Source: Pacificimonas flava (GTDB lineage: Bacteria > Pseudomonadota > Alphaproteobacteria > Sphingomonadales > Sphingomonadaceae). From it: a stretch of 64,000 nucleotides of DNA. The notes beneath the pieces are model-generated. The model was not told the origin of the DNA. It made no database searches and saw nothing but the letters and a program-made list of their open reading frames with translations. Numbering within the stretch: position 1 is the stretch's first letter; each line of letters begins with the position of its first letter. The stretch is from contig NZ_AMRV01000005.1 in assembly GCF_000342165.1 (NCBI RefSeq), forward strand, positions 62,001 to 126,000. Direction: 5' to 3'. Made by a program: the position numbers and the translations under genes. Positions 40,974-49,674 of the stretch are shown piece after piece.

Positions 40974-41845
40974 TCGACCGGAATGACGCGGACGCGTTCG
41001 ACACGCCGCTCGTCCCCGGCAAGAACCTCGAAGCGCCAGCCGGCGGGGTGGTCGATGGATTCTCCGACCGGCAGCACCTGTCCGGCAATCATGAAGAGCA
41101 GTCCGCCTACGGTATCGATCTCGCCGTCAACGGCTTCGGTGAAATTGGTGTCGAGCCTTTCTTCCAGCGCCTCGATGTCGAGGCGCGCATCGGCCTCGTA
41201 GCGGCCACCGGGCAGGGCATGAATCGGCTCATCCTCGGGCTCATCATGCTCATCCTCGATATCGCCGACGATTTCCTCTACGATGTCCTCGACCGTGACG
41301 AGCCCGTCCGTGCCGCCATATTCGTCGACCACAATCGCCATGTGGGTGCGCCCTGCGCGCATGCGGGCGAGAAGATCCAGGACCCGCATTGCATAGGGCA
41401 CGAACAGAACGGGCCGCAGCAGCGATTCGAGCGACGGGTCGGCGGCCCGGCCCTCCTCTGCCAGGACATTGTAGACGTCCTTCACGTGGATCATCCCCAG
41501 GATCCGATCCAGTTCGGTGGAGAAAACCGGCATGCGGCTGTGGCCTGCCTCGGCGAACGCCGCGACCAGATCGGGAAAGCTGCCGCCCGCCGCGAAGGCA
41601 ATGATGTCGCCGCGCGGCACCATGATGTCGCCGGCCTTGCGCTCACCGAAGTTCAGAAGATTGCGCAGCATCAGCCGCTCCGCACCGCTGAGATCGCCGG
41701 CAACGGAGGATTCCTCCGTGTCGCCTTCGTGTTCTTCGAGCGCTTCCTCGATCGCGTCGCGCAGAGAGGCGTCGCCGCGTCCGAACAGCAGCGTTTTCAT
41801 GACGCGCATCAGCGGACGGAATTGATTGTCGGGCTGGCTAGCCAT
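40970..41845 (-). CDS. corC: CorC/HlyC-type CBS-domain protein
   Basis: A 291-residue soluble protein. A CBS pair (about 65-190, [39 protein letters not shown]) is followed by a CorC_HlyC transporter-associated domain (about 205-285). CorC proteins are linked to Mg/Co efflux; the short soluble form next to lnt and ybeY is conserved in proteobacteria. It starts just after ybeY and overlaps lnt by four bases. Confidence 0.9.
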   Translation of the reverse strand: MASQPDNQFRPLMRVMKTLLFGRGDASLRDAIEEALEEHEGDTEESSVAGDLSGAERLMLRNLLNFGERKAGDIMVPRGDIIAFAAGGSFPDLVAAFAEAGHSRMPVFSTELDRILGMIHVKDVYNVLAEEGRAADPSLESLLRPVLFVPYAMRVLDLLARMRAGRTHMAIVVDEYGGTDGLVTVEDIVEEIVGDIEDEHDEPEDEPIHALPGGRYEADARLDIEALEERLDTNFTEAVDGEIDTVGGLLFMIAGQVLPVGESIDHPAGWRFEVLAGDERRVERVRVIPVE

Positions 41846-41847
41846 GG

Positions 41848-42378
41848 TCAGTCGTTCGCATCCCGGTCGTCGTCATCGTGTCTTTGATAGGGATCATCGA
41901 TCCCGAGTCCGGACAATATCGCGGTTTCCAGCCGCTCCATCTCGATCGCTTCCGCGTCCTCCTCATGATCGTAGCCGACGAGATGCAGCACCCCGTGAAC
42001 GATCAGGTGTGTGGCATGGTCGCGAAGCGGCACCGCCTTTTCCTGCGCCTCCCGAGCGCAGGTATCGAAGGACAGGATCAGGTCGCCGAGCAGCACCTCT
42101 CCATCGTCGGAGTTCGTCATCGCCGGCAGCAAATCCCGCTGCACGGCCGGGAAGCTGAGGACGTTGGTCGGCTTGTCCTTGCCGCGATACTGCCGGTTGA
42201 GGGCGTGCACCTCCTCATCCCCGGACAGTTTCACGGAGATTTCGCAGCACTGCGCACCTTCGACGAGGTGCGGGTAGGGACTGGCGAGAAGGGCGGCGCG
42301 CGCTGCCGTTTCAGCCAGCGCGCGCCAGTCTATGTCGGGCCAACTGTCGCCCTCGATGCTGGTTTCGACGTTAAGCAT
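41848..42378 (-). CDS. ybeY: Endoribonuclease YbeY
   Basis: A 176-residue zinc-dependent single-strand RNase used in 16S rRNA 3'-end maturation and ribosome quality control. The metal triad HGVLHLVGYDH (HxxxHxxxxxH) is intact. YRGKDKPTNVLSFP and GDLILSFDT are conserved. The start is ATG 42378, overlapping the phoH stop by eight bases. The frame is open further upstream, but only as a phoH shadow. Confidence 0.94.
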   Translation of the reverse strand: MLNVETSIEGDSWPDIDWRALAETAARAALLASPYPHLVEGAQCCEISVKLSGDEEVHALNRQYRGKDKPTNVLSFPAVQRDLLPAMTNSDDGEVLLGDLILSFDTCAREAQEKAVPLRDHATHLIVHGVLHLVGYDHEEDAEAIEMERLETAILSGLGIDDPYQRHDDDDRDAND

Positions 42379-43375
42379 CGCCGCCCTCATAGGCATGCAC
42401 GATGCGCGCGACGATGGCGGCGCGGACGACGTCGGCCGTTCCGAACCGCACGGTCGCGATGCCGTCGATGCCGTCAAGCCGGTTTACCGCATCCGCAAGG
42501 CCCGAACGACCGGGATCGGGCAGGTCGACCTGCTTGGGATCGCCGCAGATGACCATGCGGCTATTCTCCCCGAAGCGGGTCAGGAACATCTTCATCTGCT
42601 GCGGCGTGGTGTTCTGCGCCTCGTCCAGAATGACGAAGGCATTCGCCAGCGTGCGGCCGCGCATGAAGGCGAGCGGGGCAATCTCGATCTCGCCCGATGC
42701 GATGCGGCGTTCCACCTGTTCGGACGGCAGCATGTCGTAAAGCGCGTCGTAGAGCGGCCGCAGATAGGGATCGACCTTCTCGCGCATGTCGCCCGGAAGA
42801 AAGCCGAGACGCTCTCCGGCCTCCACTGCCGGTCGGGAGAGGATCAGGCGATCGACGGAGCCGGTGATAAGCTGGCTGACGGCCTGGGCGACGGCAAGAT
42901 AGGTCTTGCCGGTGCCGGCCGGACCGAGGGCGAAGATGATCTCCTCCGACGACAGCGCCTGCATATAATGAAGCTGTCGCGGCGTGCGCGGGGCAATGGT
43001 CTTGCGGCGCGTGCGAATGACGATGGAGGGACGTTTCTGTTTTTCGTCGACCATCTCCAGGCCATCCAGGATTGGCTCGTCGCCCATGGCGATGGCGGTA
43101 TCGACCTCGCCCGGCCCGATATCGCCGCCGCGCATCAACTGTTCGTGAAGCTCGGTCAGCACGTCCCGGGCCCGTGCGGCGGCATCAGCGCGCCCCTCGA
43201 TCGTGACGCGGTCTCCGCGCGCGGCGATATAGACTCCGAGACGATTTTCGATCGCGATCAGATTCTGATCATATTGTCCGAACAACGGACCGAGGAGGTC
43301 CGGCCGGTCGAATTGCACGCTGAGGCGGACGCGGTCCGCGGGCGTCGGGGCCGCATCGGCCGCCTTGCGCTTCAT
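42371..43375 (-). CDS. phoH: PhoH-like (YbeZ) ATPase
   Basis: A 334-residue protein with a KH-like N-terminus (about 15-90) and a PhoH ATPase domain. Walker A is GPAGTGKTYLA, and Walker B is VILDEAQNTTPQQMKMFLTR. It partners YbeY in ribosome/RNA metabolism and is coupled to ybeY by an eight-base overlap. The start is ATG 43375; a GGGAGA lies eleven bases upstream. It follows miaB in the same operon. Confidence 0.92.
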   Translation of the reverse strand: MKRKAADAAPTPADRVRLSVQFDRPDLLGPLFGQYDQNLIAIENRLGVYIAARGDRVTIEGRADAAARARDVLTELHEQLMRGGDIGPGEVDTAIAMGDEPILDGLEMVDEKQKRPSIVIRTRRKTIAPRTPRQLHYMQALSSEEIIFALGPAGTGKTYLAVAQAVSQLITGSVDRLILSRPAVEAGERLGFLPGDMREKVDPYLRPLYDALYDMLPSEQVERRIASGEIEIAPLAFMRGRTLANAFVILDEAQNTTPQQMKMFLTRFGENSRMVICGDPKQVDLPDPGRSGLADAVNRLDGIDGIATVRFGTADVVRAAIVARIVHAYEGGDA

Positions 43376-43391
43376 GCCTGGGCGTCTCCCC

Positions 43392-44738
43392 TCATGCGAC
43401 CTGTCCTCTCCCTGTCCTATCATCGCTCATTCGTCTTCGTCCGGCCAGCGAGTTCGGTCCGGCGGATTCGATCTCGACGGCAACGATATCTCCGATGGCG
43501 GCGCCCTCGGCATCGAAATGCACCGACTGCAGCCAGGGCGACTTGCCGACCACCTGGCCTTCGCGCTTGCCAGGCCGTTCGATCAGGACGTTGACGCACA
43601 GGCCGACGCTGTTCTGGTTGAAGCGAATCTGCTGTGCATTCAGCGCGGATTGCAGGCGTTCCAGACGCTCCGCCTTCACCAATTCCGCGATCTGCGTATC
43701 CATGGTGGCGGCGGGTGTACCGGGGCGCGGAGAATATTTAAAGCTGTAGGCCTGTGCGTAGCGCGTCGCGTCCACGATCTTCAACGTCTCCTCGAACTCG
43801 GCTTCGGTTTCGCCCGGGAAGCCGACGATGAAGTCGCCGGAGATGGCGATATCCGGACGAACCCTGCGCAGCGCCGCGATGGTGTCGCTGTAGCTCTCTG
43901 CCGTATGCGAACGATTCATCGCCTTCAGCACCCGGTCGCTTCCCGACTGAACCGGCAGGTGCAGATAGGGCATGAGCGCCTGGATCTCGCCATGCGCGGC
44001 GATGAGTTCGTCCGTCATGTCGGCCGGATGGCTGGTGGTATAGCGAATGCGCTCAATGCCGTGGATCGCGGCAACGCGGCCGATCAGATCCCCGAAGCCG
44101 ACGCCATGCTCGTCGCGGTAGGCATTCACGTTCTGGCCGAGAAGGACGATCTCGCGCGCGCCGCCATCCGCCAGCTTGCGCGCTTCCTCGAGGAGAATGT
44201 CCGCTGGGCGGGATACTTCCGCGCCGCGCGTGTACGGCACCACACAGTAGGTGCAGAACTTGTCGCATCCCTCCTGAATGGTGAGGAAGCTGGACGGGCG
44301 GGCGCGTCGCGCCGTGCCGAGGGCCTTGAACTTTGCCAGGGTCGGCAGGTCGGTATCCACCGCGCGTGTGCCGGCGGCGGCAGTGCGCGTCATCGCGGGC
44401 AGGCGGTGATAGGCCTGCGGGCCGACGATCACATCGACGCTCGGCGCGCGGCGTGCGATCTCCTCGCCCTCCGCTTGTGCGACGCAGCCCGCGACAGCCA
44501 CCATCGCCTTGCGGCCGGATTTCTCGCCCTTCTTTCTAATGCGGCCGATCTCGGAGTAGACCTTTTCGGCGGCCTTCTCGCGGATATGGCAGGTATTCAG
44601 AACGACCAGGTCGGCATCGTCCTGGCTCTCGGCGCGTGTCATGCCGTCCGCGCCGAGCAGTTCTTCCATACGCTCGGCATCGTACACATTCATCTGGCAG
44701 CCATAGCTGCGCACGAAGTAGGTTTTCGGCTGGGTCAC
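43392..44738 (-). CDS. miaB: tRNA-2-methylthio-N6-dimethylallyladenosine synthase
   Basis: A 448-residue radical-SAM methylthiotransferase that thiomethylates i6A37 of tRNAs. The UPF0004 domain has its three cysteines (SYGCQMN, NTCHIR, GCVAQ). The radical-SAM motif is CDKFCTYC (CxxxCxxC), and a TRAM domain ends the protein. The start is GTG 44738, the first codon of the family N-terminus; no clear ribosome site is seen. It lies 33 bp after plsC. Confidence 0.95.
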   Translation of the reverse strand: MTQPKTYFVRSYGCQMNVYDAERMEELLGADGMTRAESQDDADLVVLNTCHIREKAAEKVYSEIGRIRKKGEKSGRKAMVAVAGCVAQAEGEEIARRAPSVDVIVGPQAYHRLPAMTRTAAAGTRAVDTDLPTLAKFKALGTARRARPSSFLTIQEGCDKFCTYCVVPYTRGAEVSRPADILLEEARKLADGGAREIVLLGQNVNAYRDEHGVGFGDLIGRVAAIHGIERIRYTTSHPADMTDELIAAHGEIQALMPYLHLPVQSGSDRVLKAMNRSHTAESYSDTIAALRRVRPDIAISGDFIVGFPGETEAEFEETLKIVDATRYAQAYSFKYSPRPGTPAATMDTQIAELVKAERLERLQSALNAQQIRFNQNSVGLCVNVLIERPGKREGQVVGKSPWLQSVHFDAEGAAIGDIVAVEIESAGPNSLAGRRRMSDDRTGRGQVA

Positions 44739-44771
44739 GTCAGCGGACGGCGCGGTTCAGGTTCGATTCGA

Positions 44772-45500
44772 TCATTGCGGCTGAACATACTGCCGCATCG
44801 CTGCCCTGTAACCCCTGTGTACCGCCCGCTCGCAATGCGCCGCGAGAGCCTTGCGACCGGCGAAGTTCACGGGATCCACGGGCTCGTGGAAGACGACGTC
44901 GGCTCTTACCGCCCGCAGCCGCAGGAAGGCGAGTACGCTTTCCCCGATGCCATAGTCGCCCATCCAGCAGAGATAGGGCCAGCGCGACCGCTGCGCCGGC
45001 ATGGACCGGACGCGGGTATAGGCAAGGCTGACGGGCTGCACGGCGACGCCCCGAAGGCTTCCGTCCGTTATCCCGGCGAAAAGCGGCGTCTTGAAGGAGT
45101 GTTGCTTCCGACCGTCGCCCGTGGTCGATTCTGGGAAGATTACAATTGCATCGCCAGCTTCAAGCGTGCGCGTCAGCAGGTTCTCCTGATCGCGGACGCC
45201 GCGGGAATCGCGCCGATCAACGAACAGCGTACGTTGCTGCGCGCAGAAGAACGCCAGAGCACTGCTATCGCCAAGTTCGGACTTTGCGAGAAACCGCGCG
45301 CGAAGAAGGCGGCCAAGCACAAGAATGTCGGCCCAACTTAAATGGTTCACCACGTAGAGCGTGGTTCCGGTCGCCGGACGCCCATGAACGTGCACATTGA
45401 TCCCGGCTGCATGACACATCAGCGCATGAAAACGCATCGGAATGCGGGGCTGGTGATCAGGGCGGAGGCGAAGTGCCAGCATGTTGAAGGGAACCAGCAC
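44772..45500 (-). CDS. plsC: 1-acyl-sn-glycerol-3-phosphate acyltransferase family protein
   Basis: Makes phosphatidic acid from lysophosphatidic acid at the inner membrane. The catalytic motif is NHLSWADILVLG (HxxxxD, with Ser-Trp in place of the usual residues), and the substrate motif is FPESTTGDG. From GTG 45500 it has 242 residues, but this start cuts through a hydrophobic stretch (WSALALVLVPFNMLAL) that should be the N-terminal anchor. The frame is open upstream with no ATG, GTG or TTG. A CTG at 45584, overlapping the fur stop as CTGA, would restore the anchor and couple it to fur. The true start is probably that CTG. Confidence 0.85.
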   Translation of the reverse strand: MLVPFNMLALRLRPDHQPRIPMRFHALMCHAAGINVHVHGRPATGTTLYVVNHLSWADILVLGRLLRARFLAKSELGDSSALAFFCAQQRTLFVDRRDSRGVRDQENLLTRTLEAGDAIVIFPESTTGDGRKQHSFKTPLFAGITDGSLRGVAVQPVSLAYTRVRSMPAQRSRWPYLCWMGDYGIGESVLAFLRLRAVRADVVFHEPVDPVNFAGRKALAAHCERAVHRGYRAAMRQYVQPQ

Positions 45501-45580
45501 AAGCGCCAGCGCGCTCCAAAACAGGACCCGCCCCCAGGGTATCCGTTCCGCATGAGCGGAAATGTGCGGATCGCGTGCCG

Positions 45581-46003
45581 TCAGGACTTCGGCTTCCGGC
45601 GCCGGCCGTAAAGCTCCATACGGTGATCGACGAGGTCAAAGCCCAGCTTTTCAGCGATACGCATCTGCAGTTCCTCGAGTTCCTCGTCATGGAACTCGAC
45701 GACCTCTCCCGATTCGACGTCGATCAGATGATCGTGATGCTCTTCCGGCGTCGGTTCGTAGCGGGCGCGGCCGTCGCGGAAATCGTGCCGTTCCAGAATG
45801 CCGGCCTCCTCGAACAGCCGGACGGTGCGGTATACCGTCGCGATCGAGATCTTTTCATCGATAGCTGACGCGCGGCGGTAGAGTTCCTCCACGTCAGGAT
45901 GATCGTCGGCCTGAGACAGAACGCGGGCAATAACGCGCCGCTGCTCCGTGATGCGAAGGCCGCGTTCGGCGCACAGCGCCTCAATATCGATCTTGGTTGT
46001 CAT
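45581..46003 (-). CDS. fur: Ferric uptake regulator family repressor
   Basis: A 140-residue Fur protein. The winged helix (about 10-80) has RITEQRRVIARVL and VEELYRRASAIDEKIS. The metal-binding/dimer domain has HHDHLIDVESGEVVEFHDEELE. The CxxC structural-zinc pairs of enteric Fur are absent (only one Cys, near residue 9), as in other alphaproteobacterial Fur. It controls iron uptake, or manganese in some relatives. It heads the plsC–miaB–phoH–ybeY–corC–lnt run. Confidence 0.93.
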   Translation of the reverse strand: MTTKIDIEALCAERGLRITEQRRVIARVLSQADDHPDVEELYRRASAIDEKISIATVYRTVRLFEEAGILERHDFRDGRARYEPTPEEHHDHLIDVESGEVVEFHDEELEELQMRIAEKLGFDLVDHRMELYGRRRKPKS

Positions 46004-46169
46004 ACGGCCACCGCGCGGGTGAGGTCTAGTGAAGGGATGTCGATATGCATGAACATTCTATTATCGACCTGCCCATCGTGCGCACAAGACCATCTGGCAG
46101 GTCTTTGCGCCAGGGAGCGGGGAAATGAGCAAAGCCCGTCCCCGTCCCGTTCCGGATTCCGCAAAAGCC

Positions 46170-46589
46170 TTATTTGTCGCGCCCGCGCGTCCGCTTGGTG
46201 CCGAGGCCAATCTTCTTGGCGAGTTCCCGGCGCTGCTTGGCATAGTTCGGCGCGACCATCGGATAGTCGGCAGGCAGATTCCACTTCCGACGATACTCAT
46301 CCGGCGACATGTTATAGTGCGTCATCAGGTGACGCTTCAGCATTTTCAGCTTCTTGCCGTCCTCCAAGCAGACAATATAGTCCGGCTTTACCGACGCGCG
46401 CACCGAAACCGCTGGTTCCTGCGTATTGTCTTCTTCCGCTTCAGGGCCAAGGCGGGACAGAGTATTGTAAATCTGCTCGATCAGCGCCGGTACATCGGAA
46501 ACGGCGACCGTATTGTTGCCGACATGTGCGGATACGATCTCTGCCGTCAGGCCCATAATATCTTCGTGAAGGTTTGCGTCGTCGTCCAT
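46170..46589 (-). CDS. MucR/Ros-family zinc-finger transcriptional regulator
   Basis: A 139-residue MucR-family protein. An N-terminal oligomerisation segment (about 1-50) precedes the prokaryotic zinc finger with IVCLEDGKKLKMLKRHLMTH (about 72-92) and MSPDEYRRKWNLPADYPMVAP. These proteins are H-NS-like in action: they bind AT-rich DNA with TA steps, bridge it, and repress many genes including their own. The zinc-binding finger keeps one Cys and two His; the second usual Cys appears replaced, as in MucR variants. The flanking region is AT-rich. Confidence 0.93.
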   Translation of the reverse strand: MDDDANLHEDIMGLTAEIVSAHVGNNTVAVSDVPALIEQIYNTLSRLGPEAEEDNTQEPAVSVRASVKPDYIVCLEDGKKLKMLKRHLMTHYNMSPDEYRRKWNLPADYPMVAPNYAKQRRELAKKIGLGTKRTRGRDK

Positions 46590-46596
46590 GAGTGCT

Positions 46597-46690
46597 CCTG
46601 GAGAGGTAATTTATTCGATATACTAATGACGGGTTGGCGTTCATATGGGCGAGGCAAGTATAAAACTCAACCTAATTTGCGGCATATTTT
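46597..46690. promoter_or_regulatory. AT-rich island before mucR (probable autoregulatory region)
   Basis: The gap between rimI and mucR is unusually AT-rich for this genome, with TAATTTATTCGATATACTA and, at the rimI end, CATATTTTAG. It contains several TA steps. MucR proteins favour such targets, so autorepression is expected. No single consensus site can be assigned. Confidence 0.5.
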
Positions 46691-47154
46691 AGCGGCAATG
46701 AAGATTGCATCGTGATGGCATCAAATCGTTCTCCATTCCCGCCGCAATAATAGGCCCGTCGCCGACCCACGGCAGAAAAGGAGAAATATTCGTAAAGTTG
46801 TCGCGCGCCCTCATTGTTTTCCCGCATTTCCAAATGCATAATCCGGCCCCCGGCGCGAAGGGCGTCGTGGCCCGCACGTCCCAGCAATGCCTTTCCAATG
46901 CCTTGTGAGCGCGCTTCGGGACTGACCGCAACCAGAAGAAGTTCGACCTCGTCGGCAACAGCCCGCAGAAGCGAAAAGCCAGCGGCATCGTCGTCGAGAA
47001 AAGCAATTTCGCCCCAACTTCGCGGTTGCATCAGCGTGGCGACGATCTGTGCACCGGACCAGCCTTCGCCAAAGCGCGGATCGAAAGCCATGCGCGCGAG
47101 CGCATCGAGAAGCTCGACATCATCCGGTTCGGCCATCCGAAAGCTGAGGTTCAT
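46672..47154 (-). CDS. rimI: GNAT N-acetyltransferase (RimI-like)
   Basis: A 160-residue GNAT protein with the acetyl-CoA loop SPEARSQGIGKALLGRAGHDAL and the C-terminal NEGARQLYEYFSFSAVGRRRAYY, as in ribosomal-protein-alanine acetyltransferases. The start overlaps the tsaB stop (ATGA); the tsaB–rimI pair is conserved. The last codons are AT-rich. Confidence 0.87.
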   Translation of the reverse strand: MNLSFRMAEPDDVELLDALARMAFDPRFGEGWSGAQIVATLMQPRSWGEIAFLDDDAAGFSLLRAVADEVELLLVAVSPEARSQGIGKALLGRAGHDALRAGGRIMHLEMRENNEGARQLYEYFSFSAVGRRRAYYCGGNGERFDAITMQSSLPLKYAAN

Positions 47155-47750
47155 CCCGGCCGCTTTGCGTCGGGCGCGCGAACGTAGAGGGGGGTGGGCG
47201 GCAGATCGCGCTCTTCGGGGCGAAGAAGCCGTGCGTCTGCGGCATCGGGCGGTCCTTCGCCCAGTTTTGGCGCCGCCAGCTCGGGCACGAGCGACGCGCC
47301 CGTTCCGATGACGGCCCCGCGCGTGATTTTTACATCCGTGGCGGTCACCGCTACGGCATCGCCGCAGTCTCGTCCGTCCTCGAAGTCTTGTCGGAACACC
47401 TCCCCGCGGCCGCCGTCCAGAAGGACCGTTAGCGGACCGAGCGCAGGGTCTGAGGCGTAGGCACGCGCTGCAAGAAGGTGCATCGAGCTCATTCCATGGA
47501 CGGGAACGCGCCAAGCGAGCGCCAGTGCCCGTGCGGCGGCAATGCCCACGCGTATTCCGGTGAAGCTGCCCGGACCGATCTCCACGAGGATGCCGTGGGC
47601 GCGGCGGCCGTCCATCAGGTCGGCGATCATCGGGACGAGCCGTTCGGCATGACCCCGCCCGATCAACTCGTGCACGTTGCGGACGCACCGCTCTCCGTCG
47701 ATCAGTGCCAGCGAGCAGGCACGGTGAGCGGTTCCAATCGCCAGCAGCAT
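47151..47750 (-). CDS. tsaB: tRNA threonylcarbamoyladenosine biosynthesis protein TsaB
   Basis: A 199-residue ASKHA-fold partner of TsaD/TsaE in t6A37 synthesis. The motifs MLLAIGTAHRACSLALID and GPGSFTGIRVGIAAARALA are diagnostic. It lies between the nitroreductase gene (18 bp gap) and rimI (four-base overlap). Confidence 0.93.
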   Translation of the reverse strand: MLLAIGTAHRACSLALIDGERCVRNVHELIGRGHAERLVPMIADLMDGRRAHGILVEIGPGSFTGIRVGIAAARALALAWRVPVHGMSSMHLLAARAYASDPALGPLTVLLDGGRGEVFRQDFEDGRDCGDAVAVTATDVKITRGAVIGTGASLVPELAAPKLGEGPPDAADARLLRPEERDLPPTPLYVRAPDAKRPG

Positions 47751-47768
47751 GGAATGCCTATCCCGCCG

Positions 47769-48371
47769 TTAGAGAATGTCGCACGCATCCTCGAAGGACA
47801 GACGCGGACTGCGCGGGAACAGCTTTTCCTGTGTACCGTGGCCGAGAGAGCAGAGGAAATTCGTTTCGACGCTGGTTCCCCCAAAGAACTCCGCGTCGAC
47901 TTTCGCCTTGTCAAAGCCTGACATGGGGCCACAATCGAGACCGACGGCGCGCGCTGCAATTATCATATATGCGCCTTGCAGGGAGGAATTGCGAAACGCG
48001 GTTTCCTCGATCTTGGCGCTATTTCCGGCAAACCAGCTTCGCGCATCGGCGTGCGGGAACAGTTGCGGAAGCTTCTCATAAAATTCCATGTCCATGCCCA
48101 CGATAGCCGTGACGGGTGCAGCGCGTACCTTCTCGACATTGCCTGCATCGACACAGGCCGCCAGTTTCTCGCGCGCATCGGTCGACTGGCAGAAGATGAT
48201 GCGCGCGGGGCTGCAGTTCGCGGAGGTCGGCCCCATCCGCATCAGATCGTAGATCGCTTCCAACTCCACCCTCGAAACGGGCTTGTCGCTCCAACTCGAA
48301 TAGCTGCGCGCTTCGCGAAAGACCAGATCGAGGTCACGGTCGCTGAGAAGATGGTTGATCTTTGCGGACAT
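47769..48371 (-). CDS. Nitroreductase-family FMN protein, RutE/malonic semialdehyde reductase-like
   Basis: A 200-residue member of the RutE/HadB group of nitroreductases. Signatures include [62 protein letters not shown] and a C-terminal FLCSLGHG. RutE reduces malonic semialdehyde in pyrimidine degradation, but no other rut gene is nearby. The reaction here could be a general quinone or semialdehyde reduction. Confidence 0.87.
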   Translation of the reverse strand: MSAKINHLLSDRDLDLVFREARSYSSWSDKPVSRVELEAIYDLMRMGPTSANCSPARIIFCQSTDAREKLAACVDAGNVEKVRAAPVTAIVGMDMEFYEKLPQLFPHADARSWFAGNSAKIEETAFRNSSLQGAYMIIAARAVGLDCGPMSGFDKAKVDAEFFGGTSVETNFLCSLGHGTQEKLFPRSPRLSFEDACDIL

Positions 48372-48475
48372 GGGTTAGGCTCCTGCGTTTCCTTGGCTTT
48401 GGGGCAGGCGGCTATCAGATGCCGCCGGACAACGGCAAGGCACAGGGGCCCCCGCGGGACAAGTCGTGCGGCCGG

Positions 48476-49036
48476 CTAGACCGCTCGCACTTCCTCCACC
48501 TCCGGCACGTAGTAACGCAGCAGGTTTTCGATCCCATTCTTCAGCGTGGCGGTCGAAGACGGACAGCCGGCGCAGGCCCCCTGCATGCGCAGATAGACCA
48601 CACCCTCCTTGAAACCATGGAAGACGATATCGCCGCCGTCGCCCGCGACCGCCGGTCGCACGCGGTCGTCGAGCAGTTCCGTGATCTGTCGGCGGATATC
48701 GGCGTCCTCCTCATTCTCGTCGATCTGCGGCGCGGTGTCTGGCGCGCCCGCGAAGAACAGCGGCGCGCCGCTCGCGAAATGATCGACGATCAGGCTCATC
48801 ACGTCGGGCTTAAGGGCGCTCCAGTCCCCGCCTGAAGGATCCTTCGTCACGGACACGAAATCTTCGCCGTAAAAGACGCCGGTCACGTCGCCGAGGGCGA
48901 AAAGCGCGGATGCGAGGGGCGAGGCCTCCGCCGCTTCCGGCGTATCGAAGTCATGGGTTCCCTCCGGACTGACGCTGCGGCCGGGCCGGAACATCAGCGT
49001 GGCGGGATTGGGCGTCGTCTGAGTCTGGATGTGCAT
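48476..49036 (-). CDS. nfuA: NfuA-like Fe-S scaffold/carrier protein
   Basis: A 186-residue protein. The Nfu N-terminal domain (1-90, TQTTPNPATLMFRPGRSV) is followed by a NifU C-terminal domain (about 110-186). The cluster-ligating CxxC is in GACAGCPSSTATLKNGIENLL. It carries 4Fe-4S clusters to apo-enzymes; candidate local clients include MiaB. Likely monocistronic or with the upstream stress-protein genes. Confidence 0.93.
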   Translation of the reverse strand: MHIQTQTTPNPATLMFRPGRSVSPEGTHDFDTPEAAEASPLASALFALGDVTGVFYGEDFVSVTKDPSGGDWSALKPDVMSLIVDHFASGAPLFFAGAPDTAPQIDENEEDADIRRQITELLDDRVRPAVAGDGGDIVFHGFKEGVVYLRMQGACAGCPSSTATLKNGIENLLRYYVPEVEEVRAV

Positions 49037-49095
49037 GGCACCGATGTGAGGCCGTGCCGCGCAGCAATCAAGAGGACTGCCGGGCCGTTTGGGAA

Positions 49096-49674
49096 TTACA
49101 CTGAATCGGGGCCGGCGTCCGGTTCGGTGTCCGGCTCTTCGCCGCCCGTCAGACGGTCAATCGCATTGTCCGCCAGCGCTCCGGGCACGATGATGACCAC
49201 GAGAGGCAGCCCACCCGCCCGCTCGCCCGTGAAGTGCGATACCAACGGGCCGGGCGCGCCCTTCGATGCGGCACCGAGAACGATGGCCGAGAGATGGTCG
49301 TCCTCTGCAATGACGGCGGAAATTTCTTCGGTCAGCTTACCCTCACGCACGATGAGGGAAGGCATGATACCAGACAGCTTCACGACCTGATCCGCCGCGC
49401 GGGCGAGCGCTGCTTCGGCGGCGTCTTGCTTTTCGGCACGGATCATGTCCTGTACGCCGCCCCATTGCACGAACTCCGCCTGCGCCATGACGTAGAGGAG
49501 CGTGATCTGACCGCCGATGGCCTTGGCCCGCCGTGCAGCATAGCGAAGGGCGCGGTCTGCTTCCTCGCTGCCGTCGACGATCAGCAGATAGCCGGGGCCG
49601 CGGGCATCCGGGGTCCATTCCGCCGGATTGTCGCTGCCACGCGGGATCGGCGCGTCCGGTTCAGGCAGGCTCAT
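49096..49674 (-). CDS. Universal stress protein family
   Basis: A 192-residue UspA-fold protein. The start YLLIVDGSEEADRALRYAARRA, the middle MPSLIVREGKLTEEISAVI and GAASKGAPGPLVSHF show an ATP-binding-type USP with a modified loop. It has an N-terminal acidic lead (about 27 residues) and a C-terminal acidic tail. The start overlaps the stop of the DUF2333 gene (ATGA), so the two are coupled. Confidence 0.88.
   Translation of the reverse strand: MSLPEPDAPIPRGSDNPAEWTPDARGPGYLLIVDGSEEADRALRYAARRAKAIGGQITLLYVMAQAEFVQWGGVQDMIRAEKQDAAEAALARAADQVVKLSGIMPSLIVREGKLTEEISAVIAEDDHLSAIVLGAASKGAPGPLVSHFTGERAGGLPLVVIIVPGALADNAIDRLTGGEEPDTEPDAGPDSV

Noticed and set aside
37596-41201. 1201-codon open frame on the plus strand
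   Set aside because: Antisense to metK, the XRE gene, lnt and the end of corC; an artefact of high GC.
44755-44775. tRNA-like GGTTCGATTCG segment
   Set aside because: Only 33 bp separate plsC and miaB; no cloverleaf can be drawn.
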